Source: DASWOJ01 sp964250755
GTDB lineage: Bacteria; Pseudomonadota; Alphaproteobacteria; Acetobacterales; Acetobacteraceae
Assembly: GCA_964250755.1 (NCBI GenBank)
Contig: CAXUHB010000003.1
Span: 62,001 to 126,000, forward strand
DNA: 64,000 bases
Direction: 5' to 3'
Shown: positions 24,738 through 32,149 of the stretch, one piece after another
Layout of the letters: every line of letters starts with the position of its first letter
Numbering within the stretch: position 1 is the stretch's first letter
Made by a program: the position numbers and the translations under genes
The notes under the pieces: generated by a model
What the model was told of the DNA's origin: nothing
Seen by the model: the letters and a program-made list of their open reading frames with translations, nothing else
The model's database searches: none

Positions 24738-24998
24738 TCAGTGGACCAGGGCGGGCAGCATCTCATGCTCGACGATGGCGGCGACCGCCATATCGCAGTC
24801 GGCGGCGACCGCCATCGGAGAGCCGTCGGCGGCGAAGATGGCGAAAGCGGTGCCGCCATCCATCCAGACCGGCTTGACGTAGGCCGTCTGCGCCATGCCC
24901 AACTGCATCAACTGCATCTGGGACAGCTTGCGTATGTCGAACTGCCCGGCGGGAATGGCGGCCAGGGCGTCCAGTTGCAGCTCGGTGGGGTCGTCCAT
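24738..24998 (-). CDS. DUF1150 family protein (86 aa)
   Basis: A small alphaproteobacterial protein I recognise as DUF1150, usually encoded beside an IbpA-type small heat-shock protein as here. It contains PAGQFDIRKLSQMQLMQL and ends with AVAAIVEHEMLPALVH. AAGGA precedes the ATG. It lies 145 bp downstream of hsp20 on the same strand. The function is unknown; the association suggests a proteostasis accessory. Confidence 0.85.
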   Translation of the reverse strand: MDDPTELQLDALAAIPAGQFDIRKLSQMQLMQLGMAQTAYVKPVWMDGGTAFAIFAADGSPMAVAADCDMAVAAIVEHEMLPALVH

Positions 24999-25143
24999 CG
25001 GTTTATCCTTGGGTTAGAGCGCGCCTCGGCTGTCAGCGGATGGCAACGCCGCGTGCGCAATGCGGTTGGAGCACGCCCTGTTGCGGACGCATCATGTTTC
25101 TGTGCGGACATCCGCGCCGAGCCGCCAGGGCGGGCTGGCGGGA

Positions 25144-25593
25144 TCAGTCGCGTTCGGGTGCGGCGTCCACGGTCGGCGCGGCGCGGGGCTTGGTGATCTG
25201 AATGGTCTTGACCCGGACCTCCGGCTGCGGGCGGGCCAGGTCTATATGCAGCAGGCCGTTGTCCAGCCATGCGCCCTTGACCTCGATCCCCTCCGCCAGG
25301 ACGAAGGCGCGCTGGAACTGCCGGGCGGCGATGCCGCGGTGCAGATAGACGCGCCCGGCGCCGTCGTCGGTCTGACGCCCGCGGATCACAAGCTGGTTGT
25401 CCTCCTGGGTGATCTGCAGGTCGTCCATCGTGAAGCCGGCCACGGCCAGGGTGATGCGCAGGCCGGCTGGCCCGGTCTGCTCGATGTTGTAGGGCGGGTA
25501 GCCGTCGTTGGGCGACTTCTGGGCGCGCTCCAGCATCTGCTCCAGGTGATCGAAGCCCAGGAACATGGGGGACGTGAACATGCGTGCGGTCAT
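25144..25593 (-). CDS. Hsp20/IbpA family small heat-shock protein (149 aa)
   Basis: An ATP-independent holdase that binds unfolding proteins in large oligomers. The N-terminal MFLGFDHLEQMLERA is typical of alphaproteobacterial IbpA-like proteins. The alpha-crystallin domain runs from YPPYNIEQTG through LAVAGFTMDDLQI to the A-x-x-x-x-G-L-L motif as WLDNGLLHIDLARP, with RGIAARQFQRAF in the middle. GGAGGAGG precedes the ATG at 25593. In-frame upstream codons to 25704 lie in the divergent promoter region and are not used. Confidence 0.93.
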   Translation of the reverse strand: MTARMFTSPMFLGFDHLEQMLERAQKSPNDGYPPYNIEQTGPAGLRITLAVAGFTMDDLQITQEDNQLVIRGRQTDDGAGRVYLHRGIAARQFQRAFVLAEGIEVKGAWLDNGLLHIDLARPQPEVRVKTIQITKPRAAPTVDAAPERD

Positions 25594-25672
25594 CGGGCCT
25601 CCTCCGTGGAGCGAAGCATTGGAAAACGAAGCATCGGAGAGCGACGCTGCGGCGGGACCCGTTGCGGCATCC

Positions 25673-25696
25673 CGTTGACAACGGATGTTGTCAGCG
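25673..25696. promoter_or_regulatory. Palindromic operator-like site between hsp20 and def
   Basis: TGACAAC (25676-25682), GGAT, GTTGTCA (25687-25693) is a perfect 7-bp inverted repeat, and outer CG/CG pairs extend it. It is about 80-100 bp upstream of hsp20 and 77 bp before def, in an otherwise gene-free divergent region. The sequence fits a dimeric repressor site; the regulator is not identified. Confidence 0.5.
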
Positions 25697-25769
25697 GCGG
25701 GCATGGATGCAAGGGCGGCGTCGCAGGGGGGCGATTGCAGGGGCCGGGTCCGGCGGCTACATGCCCGGG

Positions 25770-26327
25770 ATGAACGCGCCTCCCCCTCCCACCCCGCCCG
25801 CCGCGGACGCCCCGCACCTGCCGATCCTGACGCCGCCCAACCCGGTGCTGCGCGCCAAGGCGCGCAAGGTCGGGCCTGATGACATGGAGCGGGTGCGCGC
25901 GCTGGTGCCGCCGATGCTGGCGGCGATGTATGCCGCGCCGGGCATCGGGCTGGCGGCGCCGCAGGTCGGCGTGCCGCTGCGCCTGGCCGTGGTGGACCTG
26001 CAGCCGGACGACGCCCCGGCCCCCATCGTGCTGGTCAACCCTGAGGTCACGCGCGTCAGCGAGGAATGGGCGGTGCGGGAGGAGGGCTGCCTGTCCCTGC
26101 CCGGCCAGTATGCGGACGTGAGCCGCCCGGCGCGCGTGGTGGTTCGCTACACGGACCTGGACGGCAAGGCGCAGGAGCTAGAGGCCGAGGGGCTGCTGGC
26201 CGCCTGCGTGCAGCACGAGATTGACCACCTGGACGGCGTGCTGTTCGTGGATCACCTGTCCGCCCTGAAGCGCAACATGATCCTGCGCCGGCTGGCCAAG
26301 GAGCTGAAGGCAAAGGCCGCGGGTTGA
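25770..26327 (+). CDS. def: Peptide deformylase
   Basis: Removes the formyl group from nascent Met. All three metal-site motifs are present: GIGLAAPQVG (I), EEGCLSLPG with the Cys ligand (II) and QHEIDHLDG with both His ligands and the catalytic Glu (III). It is 185 aa. An N-terminal Pro/Ala-rich extension precedes LPILTPPNPVLRAKA. ATG 25770 and ATG 25761 are both possible. It is the first gene of def-fmt-truA, with a 4-bp overlap into fmt. Confidence 0.96.
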   Translation: MNAPPPPTPPAADAPHLPILTPPNPVLRAKARKVGPDDMERVRALVPPMLAAMYAAPGIGLAAPQVGVPLRLAVVDLQPDDAPAPIVLVNPEVTRVSEEWAVREEGCLSLPGQYADVSRPARVVVRYTDLDGKAQELEAEGLLAACVQHEIDHLDGVLFVDHLSALKRNMILRRLAKELKAKAAG

Positions 26328-27247
26328 CCGCCCTGCCCCGGCTGCGGCTGGCCTTCATGGGCAGCCCGGACTTCGCGGTGCCTGCGTTGCGGGCGCTGCA
26401 CGCGGCGGGGCATGACATCGCGGCGGTGTATTCGCAGCCCCCCCGGCCCTCGGGGCGGGGGAACAAGGTCACGCCCTGCCGGGTGCATCGGGCGGCATTG
26501 GACTTGGGCTTGCAGGTCCGCACGCCGGAGCGGCTGCGGCGGGCGCTGGCGGACCAGGAGGCGTTCGCGGCGCTGGACCTGGATGCGGCCGTGGTGGCGG
26601 CCTATGGGCTGATCCTGCCGCAGCCGATGCTGGACGCGCCGCGCCGGGGCTGCCTGAACATCCACGCGAGCCTGCTGCCGCGCTGGCGCGGGGCCGGGCC
26701 GATCCAGGCGGCGCTGCTGGCGGGGGATGCGGAGACGGGCGTCACGATCATGCAGATGGACGCCGGGTTGGACACCGGGCCGATGCTGCTGCGCGGGGCC
26801 GTGCCCATCGGGCCGCGCACGACGGCGGCGGCGCTGCACGACGCCCTGGGCGCGCTGGGCGCCCGGCTGATCGTGCAGGTGCTGGCCGATCCGCCTGCCC
26901 CGGTGCCGCAGCCGGAGGCGGGCGCGACCTATGCGCCGAAGCTGACGCGGGAGGATGGGCGGCTGGACTGGACCCAGCCCGCCGCGGTGCTGGACCGCCG
27001 GGTGCGCGGGCTGACACCCTGGCCCGGCACCTGGGGGATGCTGGGGGGCGAGGTGCTGAAGGTTTGGGACGCCGTGCCGGAGGCAGGGTCCGGCCCGCCC
27101 GGGACAGTGCTGGATGGGGCGCTGCTGGTGGCGTGCGGCACGGGCGCGCTGCGGCTGCTGCGGGTGCAGCGTCCGGGTCGCGCGCCGATGGACGCGGCGG
27201 CGCTGCTGCGGGGGTTCGCGGTGCCGGTTGGGACGGTGCTGGCCTGA
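26324..27247 (+). CDS. fmt: Methionyl-tRNA formyltransferase
   Basis: Formylates Met-tRNA(fMet) using 10-formyl-THF. It has the N-terminal FMGSPDFAVPALRAL, the folate/active-site stretch NIHASLLPRWRGAGPIQAA with the family Asn/His/Asp system continuing into MDAGLDTGPML, and a C-terminal OB-like domain (YAPKLTREDGRLDW, then GLTPWPGTW). The TTG at 26324 overlaps the def stop; 307 aa is the family length. An ATG 33 bases on would cut into the first strand. Confidence 0.95.
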   Translation: MTALPRLRLAFMGSPDFAVPALRALHAAGHDIAAVYSQPPRPSGRGNKVTPCRVHRAALDLGLQVRTPERLRRALADQEAFAALDLDAAVVAAYGLILPQPMLDAPRRGCLNIHASLLPRWRGAGPIQAALLAGDAETGVTIMQMDAGLDTGPMLLRGAVPIGPRTTAAALHDALGALGARLIVQVLADPPAPVPQPEAGATYAPKLTREDGRLDWTQPAAVLDRRVRGLTPWPGTWGMLGGEVLKVWDAVPEAGSGPPGTVLDGALLVACGTGALRLLRVQRPGRAPMDAAALLRGFAVPVGTVLA

Positions 27248-27258
27248 AGGATGCCGGC

Positions 27259-28050
27259 ATGATCCCGCCTGATCCCGCGCCGCCCTCCTGGGCCTGGGCG
27301 CTGTTGCTGGAGTATGATGGGTCGCCGTTCCTGGGCTGGCAGCGGCAGGCCAGCGGGCTGACGGTGCAGGGCGTGCTGGAGGCTGCGGCGGGGCGGCTGG
27401 GGTGGGTGGAAGGGTCCTGCGCCGTGGCGGGGCGGACCGACACCGGGGTCCATGCCGCGGGCCAGGCGGCGCTGCTGCGGCTGACGCGGAGGATGGCGGC
27501 AGGACAGGTGCGGGATGCGCTGAACTTCCACCTGCGTCCGCATCCCGTGTGCGTGGTGCAGGCCGTGCCGGCGCCGGCGGGGTGGCATCCGCGGTTCTCG
27601 GCCACCGGGCGGGCCTATGCCTACCGCATCCTGAACCGCCGCGCCCCGCCGGTACTGGACCCGCACGCCTGGCATGTGGACCGGACGTTGGACGCCGGGG
27701 CGATGGCCGCCGCCGCGGCGGGGCTGGTGGGGCACCACGATTTCACGTCGTTCCGGGCGACGGCGTGCCAGGCGAAAAGCCCGGTGCGGACGCTGCGCCG
27801 GCTGGATGTCGTGCGGGAGGGGAACAGCGTGTGGGTGCGGGCGGAGGCGCCGAGCTTCCTGCACCACCAGGTCCGCAACATGGTGGGCACCCTGAAGCTG
27901 GTGGGCGAGGGGCGATGGCGACCGGCGCAGGTGGCGGCGGCGCTGGCGGCGCGGGACCGCCGGGCCGCAGGGCCGACAGCGCCGCCGGGAGGGCTGACGC
28001 TGGTGCGGGTGGCGTATCCGGCGGACCCGTTCGGAGGGACGGAGTCCTGA
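27259..28050 (+). CDS. truA: tRNA pseudouridine(38-40) synthase
   Basis: Makes pseudouridine at positions 38-40 of the tRNA anticodon arm. The catalytic Asp is in AGRTDTGVHA. Other TruA segments are LEYDGSPFLGWQRQ, FSATGRAYAYRILNR, GHHDFTSFRA and FLHHQVRNMVGTL. It is 263 aa. The ATG has AAGGA eight bases upstream and lies 11 bp after fmt. It is the last gene of def-fmt-truA and convergent with the P450. Confidence 0.96.
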   Translation: MIPPDPAPPSWAWALLLEYDGSPFLGWQRQASGLTVQGVLEAAAGRLGWVEGSCAVAGRTDTGVHAAGQAALLRLTRRMAAGQVRDALNFHLRPHPVCVVQAVPAPAGWHPRFSATGRAYAYRILNRRAPPVLDPHAWHVDRTLDAGAMAAAAAGLVGHHDFTSFRATACQAKSPVRTLRRLDVVREGNSVWVRAEAPSFLHHQVRNMVGTLKLVGEGRWRPAQVAAALAARDRRAAGPTAPPGGLTLVRVAYPADPFGGTES

Positions 28051-28082
28051 CCCGCGCACTCCCCGCCGGCGCGACGCGGGTC
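28049..28082. terminator. Hairpin at the truA/P450 convergent end
   Basis: GACCCGCG (28049-28056, including the last two bases of the truA stop) pairs perfectly with CGCGGGTC (28075-28082). It lies between the stops of truA (28050) and the P450 (28096). Confidence 0.45.
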
Positions 28083-28095
28083 CGGACGCAGGGCG

Positions 28096-29472
28096 TCAGC
28101 GCCGTTCGAGCGTCACCCACAGGCCGTTGCGCGGGTGCAGGCTGATGCCGCCGAAGGGCACGACCGGGCGGTCCGGCGCCAGGCGGAACCGGTAGCGCCG
28201 GGCCAGGGCCGCCACGATGACCGTCATCTGCTTGATGGCCAGGTGCGCGCCGCTGCACACGCGTGGACCCGCGGAGAACGGGATGTAGGCCAGGCGCGGC
28301 CGGTCCCGGCTGGCCTGCTCCGTGAAGCGCTCGGGGTCGAAGACGCCGGGATCGGTCCAGAGCCGGTGGTGGCGATGCACGACCCAGGGCATCACGAGGA
28401 CGATGGACCCGCGGGGGATGCGGCGGCCGCAGATGGTGCCGCCCCGCCGGGCCTGACGCACGATGATCGGGATGGGCGGATACAGCCGCATCGCCTCGTC
28501 CATGACCCGGCGCGTATAGGTCAGCATCGGCAGGTGATCCGGCTGGATCGGGCCGTCGCCGAGCACGGCGTCCAGCTCGGCGTGCATCCGCGCCTCGGCA
28601 TCGGGGTGCAGGGCCAGGAGATACCAGATCCAGGTCAGGGCGCGGATGGAGGCGTCGCCGGCGCCGATGAGGCTTGAGGCCTCGTCCCGCGCCTCATGCA
28701 GCGGGAGCGTGCTGCCGTCCGGGTCCTTGCCGTGGGCGATGCGCCAGAGCATGTCCTTCGGGCCGGCGTAGCTGGCGTCCCGGCGGGATGCGACCATGCC
28801 GAGCAGCTCCTGACGCAGGGCCGCGCGTTCGGGGGATTGCTTGGCCGGGCTGATGCGGTCGGACAGCCAGGCCGGCAGCGGCAGCAGGTCCAGCGCGCGC
28901 GGCTTGCGCGGCACCTTGCCCAGCCAGTGCAGGATGGCGGGGCCGCGCGGATCGCCGCCGGTCGAGACCTGGTTCAGCAGCGACACCCAGATCGCGGCCA
29001 TGCACGCCTCGATGTTCATCGGGCCGGCGCCGGCGCCGGCGCCCAGGGCGGCAGAGGCGTCCTCCGCCATCGCTGCCAGGGTGGGCAGGTCGGGGGCGAT
29101 GGCGCGGCGGTCCAGGGCCGGCACGGCAACGCGGCGGTGGCGGCGCCACAGGTCGCCATCCGTCGCCAGCGTGCCCGTCCCGATCTCGGACGCATACAGG
29201 CGGCGTATGGTGGGGAGGCGCGGGTAGTCGTCCGCCTGCTCGATCAGGACCTGCCGGACGCCGGCGGGGTCGCTGACGAAGGCGAGCGTGACCGGGCCGT
29301 GGCGGCGGACGACGATCAGCTCGTTGAACACCTCCTCGTCGCAGATGCCCAGGGTGTCGGTTGCCGCGGTGCGCAGCAGGCTAAGGGTGGACAGGGGACG
29401 GGCGGGCCGCGGCGGGACGGCCAGGGTGGGGCGTGGAGGGTTGGGGCCGAGGGTGGGGCTAGTGGCGCTCAC
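28096..29472 (-). CDS. Cytochrome P450 (458 aa)
   Basis: A soluble heme monooxygenase with no membrane helix. It shows the K-helix DEAMRLYPP, PERF-type DPERF and the heme loop PFSAGPRVCSG with Cys406. The I-helix reads IGAGDASIRALTW: the acid is kept, but the position of the conserved oxygen-activating Thr is Ala (followed by Ser). The family normally needs that Thr for proton delivery, so activity may be altered or peroxygenase-like (inference). No ferredoxin or reductase gene is adjacent. Substrate unknown. Confidence 0.92.
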   Translation of the reverse strand: MSATSPTLGPNPPRPTLAVPPRPARPLSTLSLLRTAATDTLGICDEEVFNELIVVRRHGPVTLAFVSDPAGVRQVLIEQADDYPRLPTIRRLYASEIGTGTLATDGDLWRRHRRVAVPALDRRAIAPDLPTLAAMAEDASAALGAGAGAGPMNIEACMAAIWVSLLNQVSTGGDPRGPAILHWLGKVPRKPRALDLLPLPAWLSDRISPAKQSPERAALRQELLGMVASRRDASYAGPKDMLWRIAHGKDPDGSTLPLHEARDEASSLIGAGDASIRALTWIWYLLALHPDAEARMHAELDAVLGDGPIQPDHLPMLTYTRRVMDEAMRLYPPIPIIVRQARRGGTICGRRIPRGSIVLVMPWVVHRHHRLWTDPGVFDPERFTEQASRDRPRLAYIPFSAGPRVCSGAHLAIKQMTVIVAALARRYRFRLAPDRPVVPFGGISLHPRNGLWVTLERR

Positions 29473-29493
29473 GCTGATGCTCGCTGGGGTGGT

Positions 29494-29533
29494 CCGGGTG
29501 CTATAGTCCTTCGCTGTCTTGGTAGCACCCCGG
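29494..29533. promoter_or_regulatory. Hairpin in the P450 upstream region
   Basis: GGGTGCTA (29496-29503) pairs with TAGCACCC (29523-29530), extended by CC/GG past a bulged C, around a 19-nt pyrimidine-rich loop. It starts 22 bp from the P450 start codon, so it would lie in that gene's leader or over its promoter. A second hairpin, GGCCCG/CGGGCC at 29540-29558, is adjacent. Confidence 0.4.
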
Positions 29534-29642
29534 AGGGACGGCCCGATGGTGCCGGGCCTTCAGGGCAGGCACGCCCAAGCTGGGCGGCTGCGGCATCGGC
29601 GGGAGTTGATGCTGGTGCGGGTGCCAATGTGACAGATCTGTT

Positions 29643-29660
29643 CGGACTGCCGGCAGTCCG
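29643..29660. repeat. Perfect 18-bp palindrome
   Basis: CGGACTGCCGGCAGTCCG is fully self-complementary with no spacer. It lies 17 bp beyond the 3' end of the decayed toxin gene. It could be a dimer-binding site or the base of a terminator hairpin. Confidence 0.6.
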
Positions 29661-29676
29661 GTGGGAGACGGCGCGG

Positions 29677-29991
29677 CTACAGCCGGCCAGGGATGTCTGC
29701 GGCTTCGTGGAACACCGCCACGATGACAGGCGGCGCTGTCCGGGTGTAGGCGACCCAGTAGCGGCCAGCCTTGATCTAGGCTGCACCCTTTCGCGCAAGC
29801 TGCGGATAAGGCCGGGGTGCTGGCAACCCAGCCTCAGGCTGACCAGCTATCCGCGCCTCGGCCTCATCGAGCGCCTGTTCGAGATTGAGCACTGCCTCGA
29901 TCCGGCTTCTCTCGCGGTAGTGGTTCAGCAAGGCGTCGACTTGAAGCTCGGCGTCTTCGGCGTAGCGGATGCCGTCAGGGGTGCGTGGTAT
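29677..29991 (-). pseudogene. RelE/ParE-type toxin interrupted by an amber codon
   Basis: Translating the minus strand from about 29991 gives RTPDGIRYAEDAELQVDALL and onward to PRPYPQLARKGAA, then a TAG (29776-29778), then IKAGRYWVAYTRTAPP and VIVAVFHEAADIPGRL before the normal stop at 29677-29679. The part after the stop matches the ParE/RelE C-terminal core (GRYW-x-AY ... VF-x-x-ADIPGR). The family usually has Trp where the TAG sits, so one TGG to TAG change would explain it. No good start codon is visible, and the 5' end overlaps the antitoxin frame. Probably inactive. Confidence 0.72.
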
Positions 29992-30169
29992 CGGACAGCT
30001 CCGCCTGCTGACGCTCCGCGAGGTCGGCCTCCATCAGCGCGACGGTGTTCCGCAGACGCTGCCGCAGCGCCGCTCCGTCCACGGTCCGCCCCGCGGCGGC
30101 ATCAGCAAGCCCACGGTCGAGCGCATCGGCCAAGGCGCTAGGGGTAGTGTGCGGATGATCGGCGTCCAT
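29975..30169 (-). CDS. Putative antitoxin of the decayed RelE/ParE module (64 aa)
   Basis: A small acidic protein, with LADALDRGLADAAAGRTVDG followed by AALRQRL, resembling the C-terminal toxin-neutralising helices of short type II antitoxins. The N-terminal DNA-binding part is minimal or missing. It overlaps the start of the toxin frame by about 17 bp, as in genuine antitoxin-toxin pairs. It may be retained as an anti-addiction remnant or be decaying too. Confidence 0.55.
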   Translation of the reverse strand: MDADHPHTTPSALADALDRGLADAAAGRTVDGAALRQRLRNTVALMEADLAERQQAELSDTTHP

Positions 30170-30270
30170 GCCCGCAGACTACAGCGGCGGGCTGGACGAA
30201 GGAAGACTTGTCCGCCCGATGGCCGCATCCCGGAACGGCTAGCGCGAACCCTGCCGCACGCTGCGCACTG

Positions 30271-31854
30271 TCACCCCTCCTTCCGCACGTTCCAGAAGAT
30301 TGAGAACCCGCCCAGCACGTCGCGCAGGCTGGTCCGGTAGGCGGTAGGTTGGAAGTATTGGCCCAGCGGGATGTAGGGCACGGTCTCGAACGCCTGGCGC
30401 TGCAGGTCGGCGGCGATGCGGCGCTGGGCGTCCAGGTCGGGGGCGGCGAACCAGGCGTCACGCAGGGACTCGATCCGCGGGTCGTCGGGCCAGCCGAACC
30501 AGGCGTTGGCGCCGTTGGCGCGCAGCATCAGGTTGGCGGCGGGGGTCGCCTGGTCCAGCCCGGCGCCGAAGGTGAAGAAGGCGCTCCAGCCGCCCTGGTC
30601 CACCGGGTCCTTCTTGGCGCGGCGGGACAGCAGGGTGCCCCAGTCCGTCGCCTGGTAGTCCACCGTCATGCCGATGCCGCGCAGCATCTCGGCGCCCACG
30701 TCGGCCAGGGCCTTCAGGTTGGGGAAGTCGGTCGGCACGATCAGCGCCACGCGCTCCCCCTTGTAGCCCGCGGCCAGCAGCTCGCGGCGGGAGCGGGCGG
30801 GGTCGCGCGGGCCGGTCAGCGCCTCCAGCCCGGCGTCGTTGGCCAGGGGGGTGCCGGGGGTGAACATGCCGGCGCCGGTGCGCCACAGGGTGGTGTCGGC
30901 GCCCATCATGGCCTGCAGGAAGTCGGACTGGACGACGGCGCCCAGCACGGCGCGGCGGATGGCCGGGTTGTCGAAGGGCGGTTGCAGGTGGTTCATCCGC
31001 ATCAGGGCGATCTGCCCGGCGGGGTCCTGCACCTCCACCTTGATGCCGCCGTTGCGGCGGAGCAGGGGCAGCAGGTCGGCGCTGGCGTAGTCCCACCAGT
31101 CGGTTTCGTTGCGCTGCAAGGCCGCGGCGGCGGTGGCGGGGTCGGGCACGGTGGTCCACTCCACCCGGTCCAGGTGCGCGACCTTGGGGCCGGCGGTGCG
31201 GTCGGGGGTGCCGTCCGGGCGGGGGACATAGGCGGCGAAGCGCTCGTAGGCGGCGCGGGCGCCGGGCAGGCGCTCGTCGGCGAGGAAGCGGAAAGGGCCG
31301 CTGCCGACCATCTCGGTAACTTGCGTGTTGGGGTCGGTGCGGGCCAGGCGCTCGGGCATCATGGCGGGCATGTAGACGCCGGGCTTCCCGAGGGCGTCGG
31401 GCAGCAGCGGGAAGGGGCGGCGGAGGCGGAAGACGATGCGGCGGTCGTCGGGGGCGGACAGCTCGGCGGTGGCGGCCAGCAGGGCCTGGCCGAAGGTGTC
31501 CTTGGCGCCCCAGCGGCGGATGCTGGCGGCGCAGTCCCGCGCCAGGACAGGCGTGCCGTCGTGCCACAGCAGGCCGTCGCGCAGCGTCAGGGTCCAGAGC
31601 AGGCCGTCGGCTTCGGTCGTATGGCCGGCGACCATCTGGGGGGTGGCGCGGAACTGGCTGTCCATGCCGTAGAGGGTGTCGAACACCATGAAGCCGTGGT
31701 TGCGGGTGACGTAGGCGGTGTTCCAGTGGGGGTCCAGGGTGGACAGGTCGGCCTGTGGGATGAAGCGCATCAGGCGGGTGGGGTCGGCGCGGCTGATGGC
31801 GGGCCGGGCCAGGACGGCGGCGGCCGTGGCGGCGAGGAGGGTGCGGCGCTTCAT
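30271..31854 (-). CDS. ABC transporter substrate-binding protein, family 5 (peptide/nickel type, 527 aa)
   Basis: A periplasmic binding protein of the DppA/OppA class. A twin-Arg-like/Sec signal (MKRRTLLAATAAAVLARPAI) is followed by FIPQADLSTLDPHWNTAYV, a standard family-5 opening, then LLWHDGTPVLARDC and VGSGPFRF. The C-terminus has TFGAGLDQATPAAN and YIPLGQYFQPTAYR. AGGAG lies five bases before the ATG. No permease or ATPase gene is adjacent, so it is an orphan receptor here and the ligand is unknown. Confidence 0.92.
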   Translation of the reverse strand: MKRRTLLAATAAAVLARPAISRADPTRLMRFIPQADLSTLDPHWNTAYVTRNHGFMVFDTLYGMDSQFRATPQMVAGHTTEADGLLWTLTLRDGLLWHDGTPVLARDCAASIRRWGAKDTFGQALLAATAELSAPDDRRIVFRLRRPFPLLPDALGKPGVYMPAMMPERLARTDPNTQVTEMVGSGPFRFLADERLPGARAAYERFAAYVPRPDGTPDRTAGPKVAHLDRVEWTTVPDPATAAAALQRNETDWWDYASADLLPLLRRNGGIKVEVQDPAGQIALMRMNHLQPPFDNPAIRRAVLGAVVQSDFLQAMMGADTTLWRTGAGMFTPGTPLANDAGLEALTGPRDPARSRRELLAAGYKGERVALIVPTDFPNLKALADVGAEMLRGIGMTVDYQATDWGTLLSRRAKKDPVDQGGWSAFFTFGAGLDQATPAANLMLRANGANAWFGWPDDPRIESLRDAWFAAPDLDAQRRIAADLQRQAFETVPYIPLGQYFQPTAYRTSLRDVLGGFSIFWNVRKEG

Positions 31855-31998
31855 GGCGGCTCCTGCGGGGCGGGGCGCCACGGGGATGCGCGGCTGGGAC
31901 AGCGGACCATGCCGGGGCCGCGGCTGGCAAGCTGCGGGCCTGAGGTGGGCCTCTGCATGACGCTGACCTGACGGCGGGCTGGCCCCTCCCAAAAATCC

Positions 31999-32097
31999 CG
32001 TCATTGCGAGGCGCGCTTGCGCCGTGGCAATCCAGGGTCGCCAGCGCAGCCCTCTCGGCCCCTGGATTGCCGCGTCGCTGCGCTCCTCGCAATGACG
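31999..32097. repeat. Complete REP-like palindromic element (99 bp)
   Basis: The outer arms CGTCATTGCGAGG (31999-32011) and CCTCGCAATGACG (32085-32097) are exact complements. The inner arms GGCAATCCAGGG (32026-32037) and CCCTGGATTGCC (32060-32071) are too. The element can form a two-armed cruciform or long hairpin. It lies between the family-5 binding protein and dapE. Related partial copies are at 20531, 24610 and 37358. Such elements are non-autonomous and usually mobilised by RAYT transposases, none of which is here. Confidence 0.85.
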
Positions 32098-32149
32098 GAG
32101 CGCCCGAACCGGACCGCGTTCCACTTTGAAGTCAGCGTCTGAAGGGCGG

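Noticed and set aside
29494..29558. tRNA-like or SRP-RNA-like fold
   Set aside because: No anticodon arm, T-loop or SRP tetraloop signature is present; only two simple hairpins.
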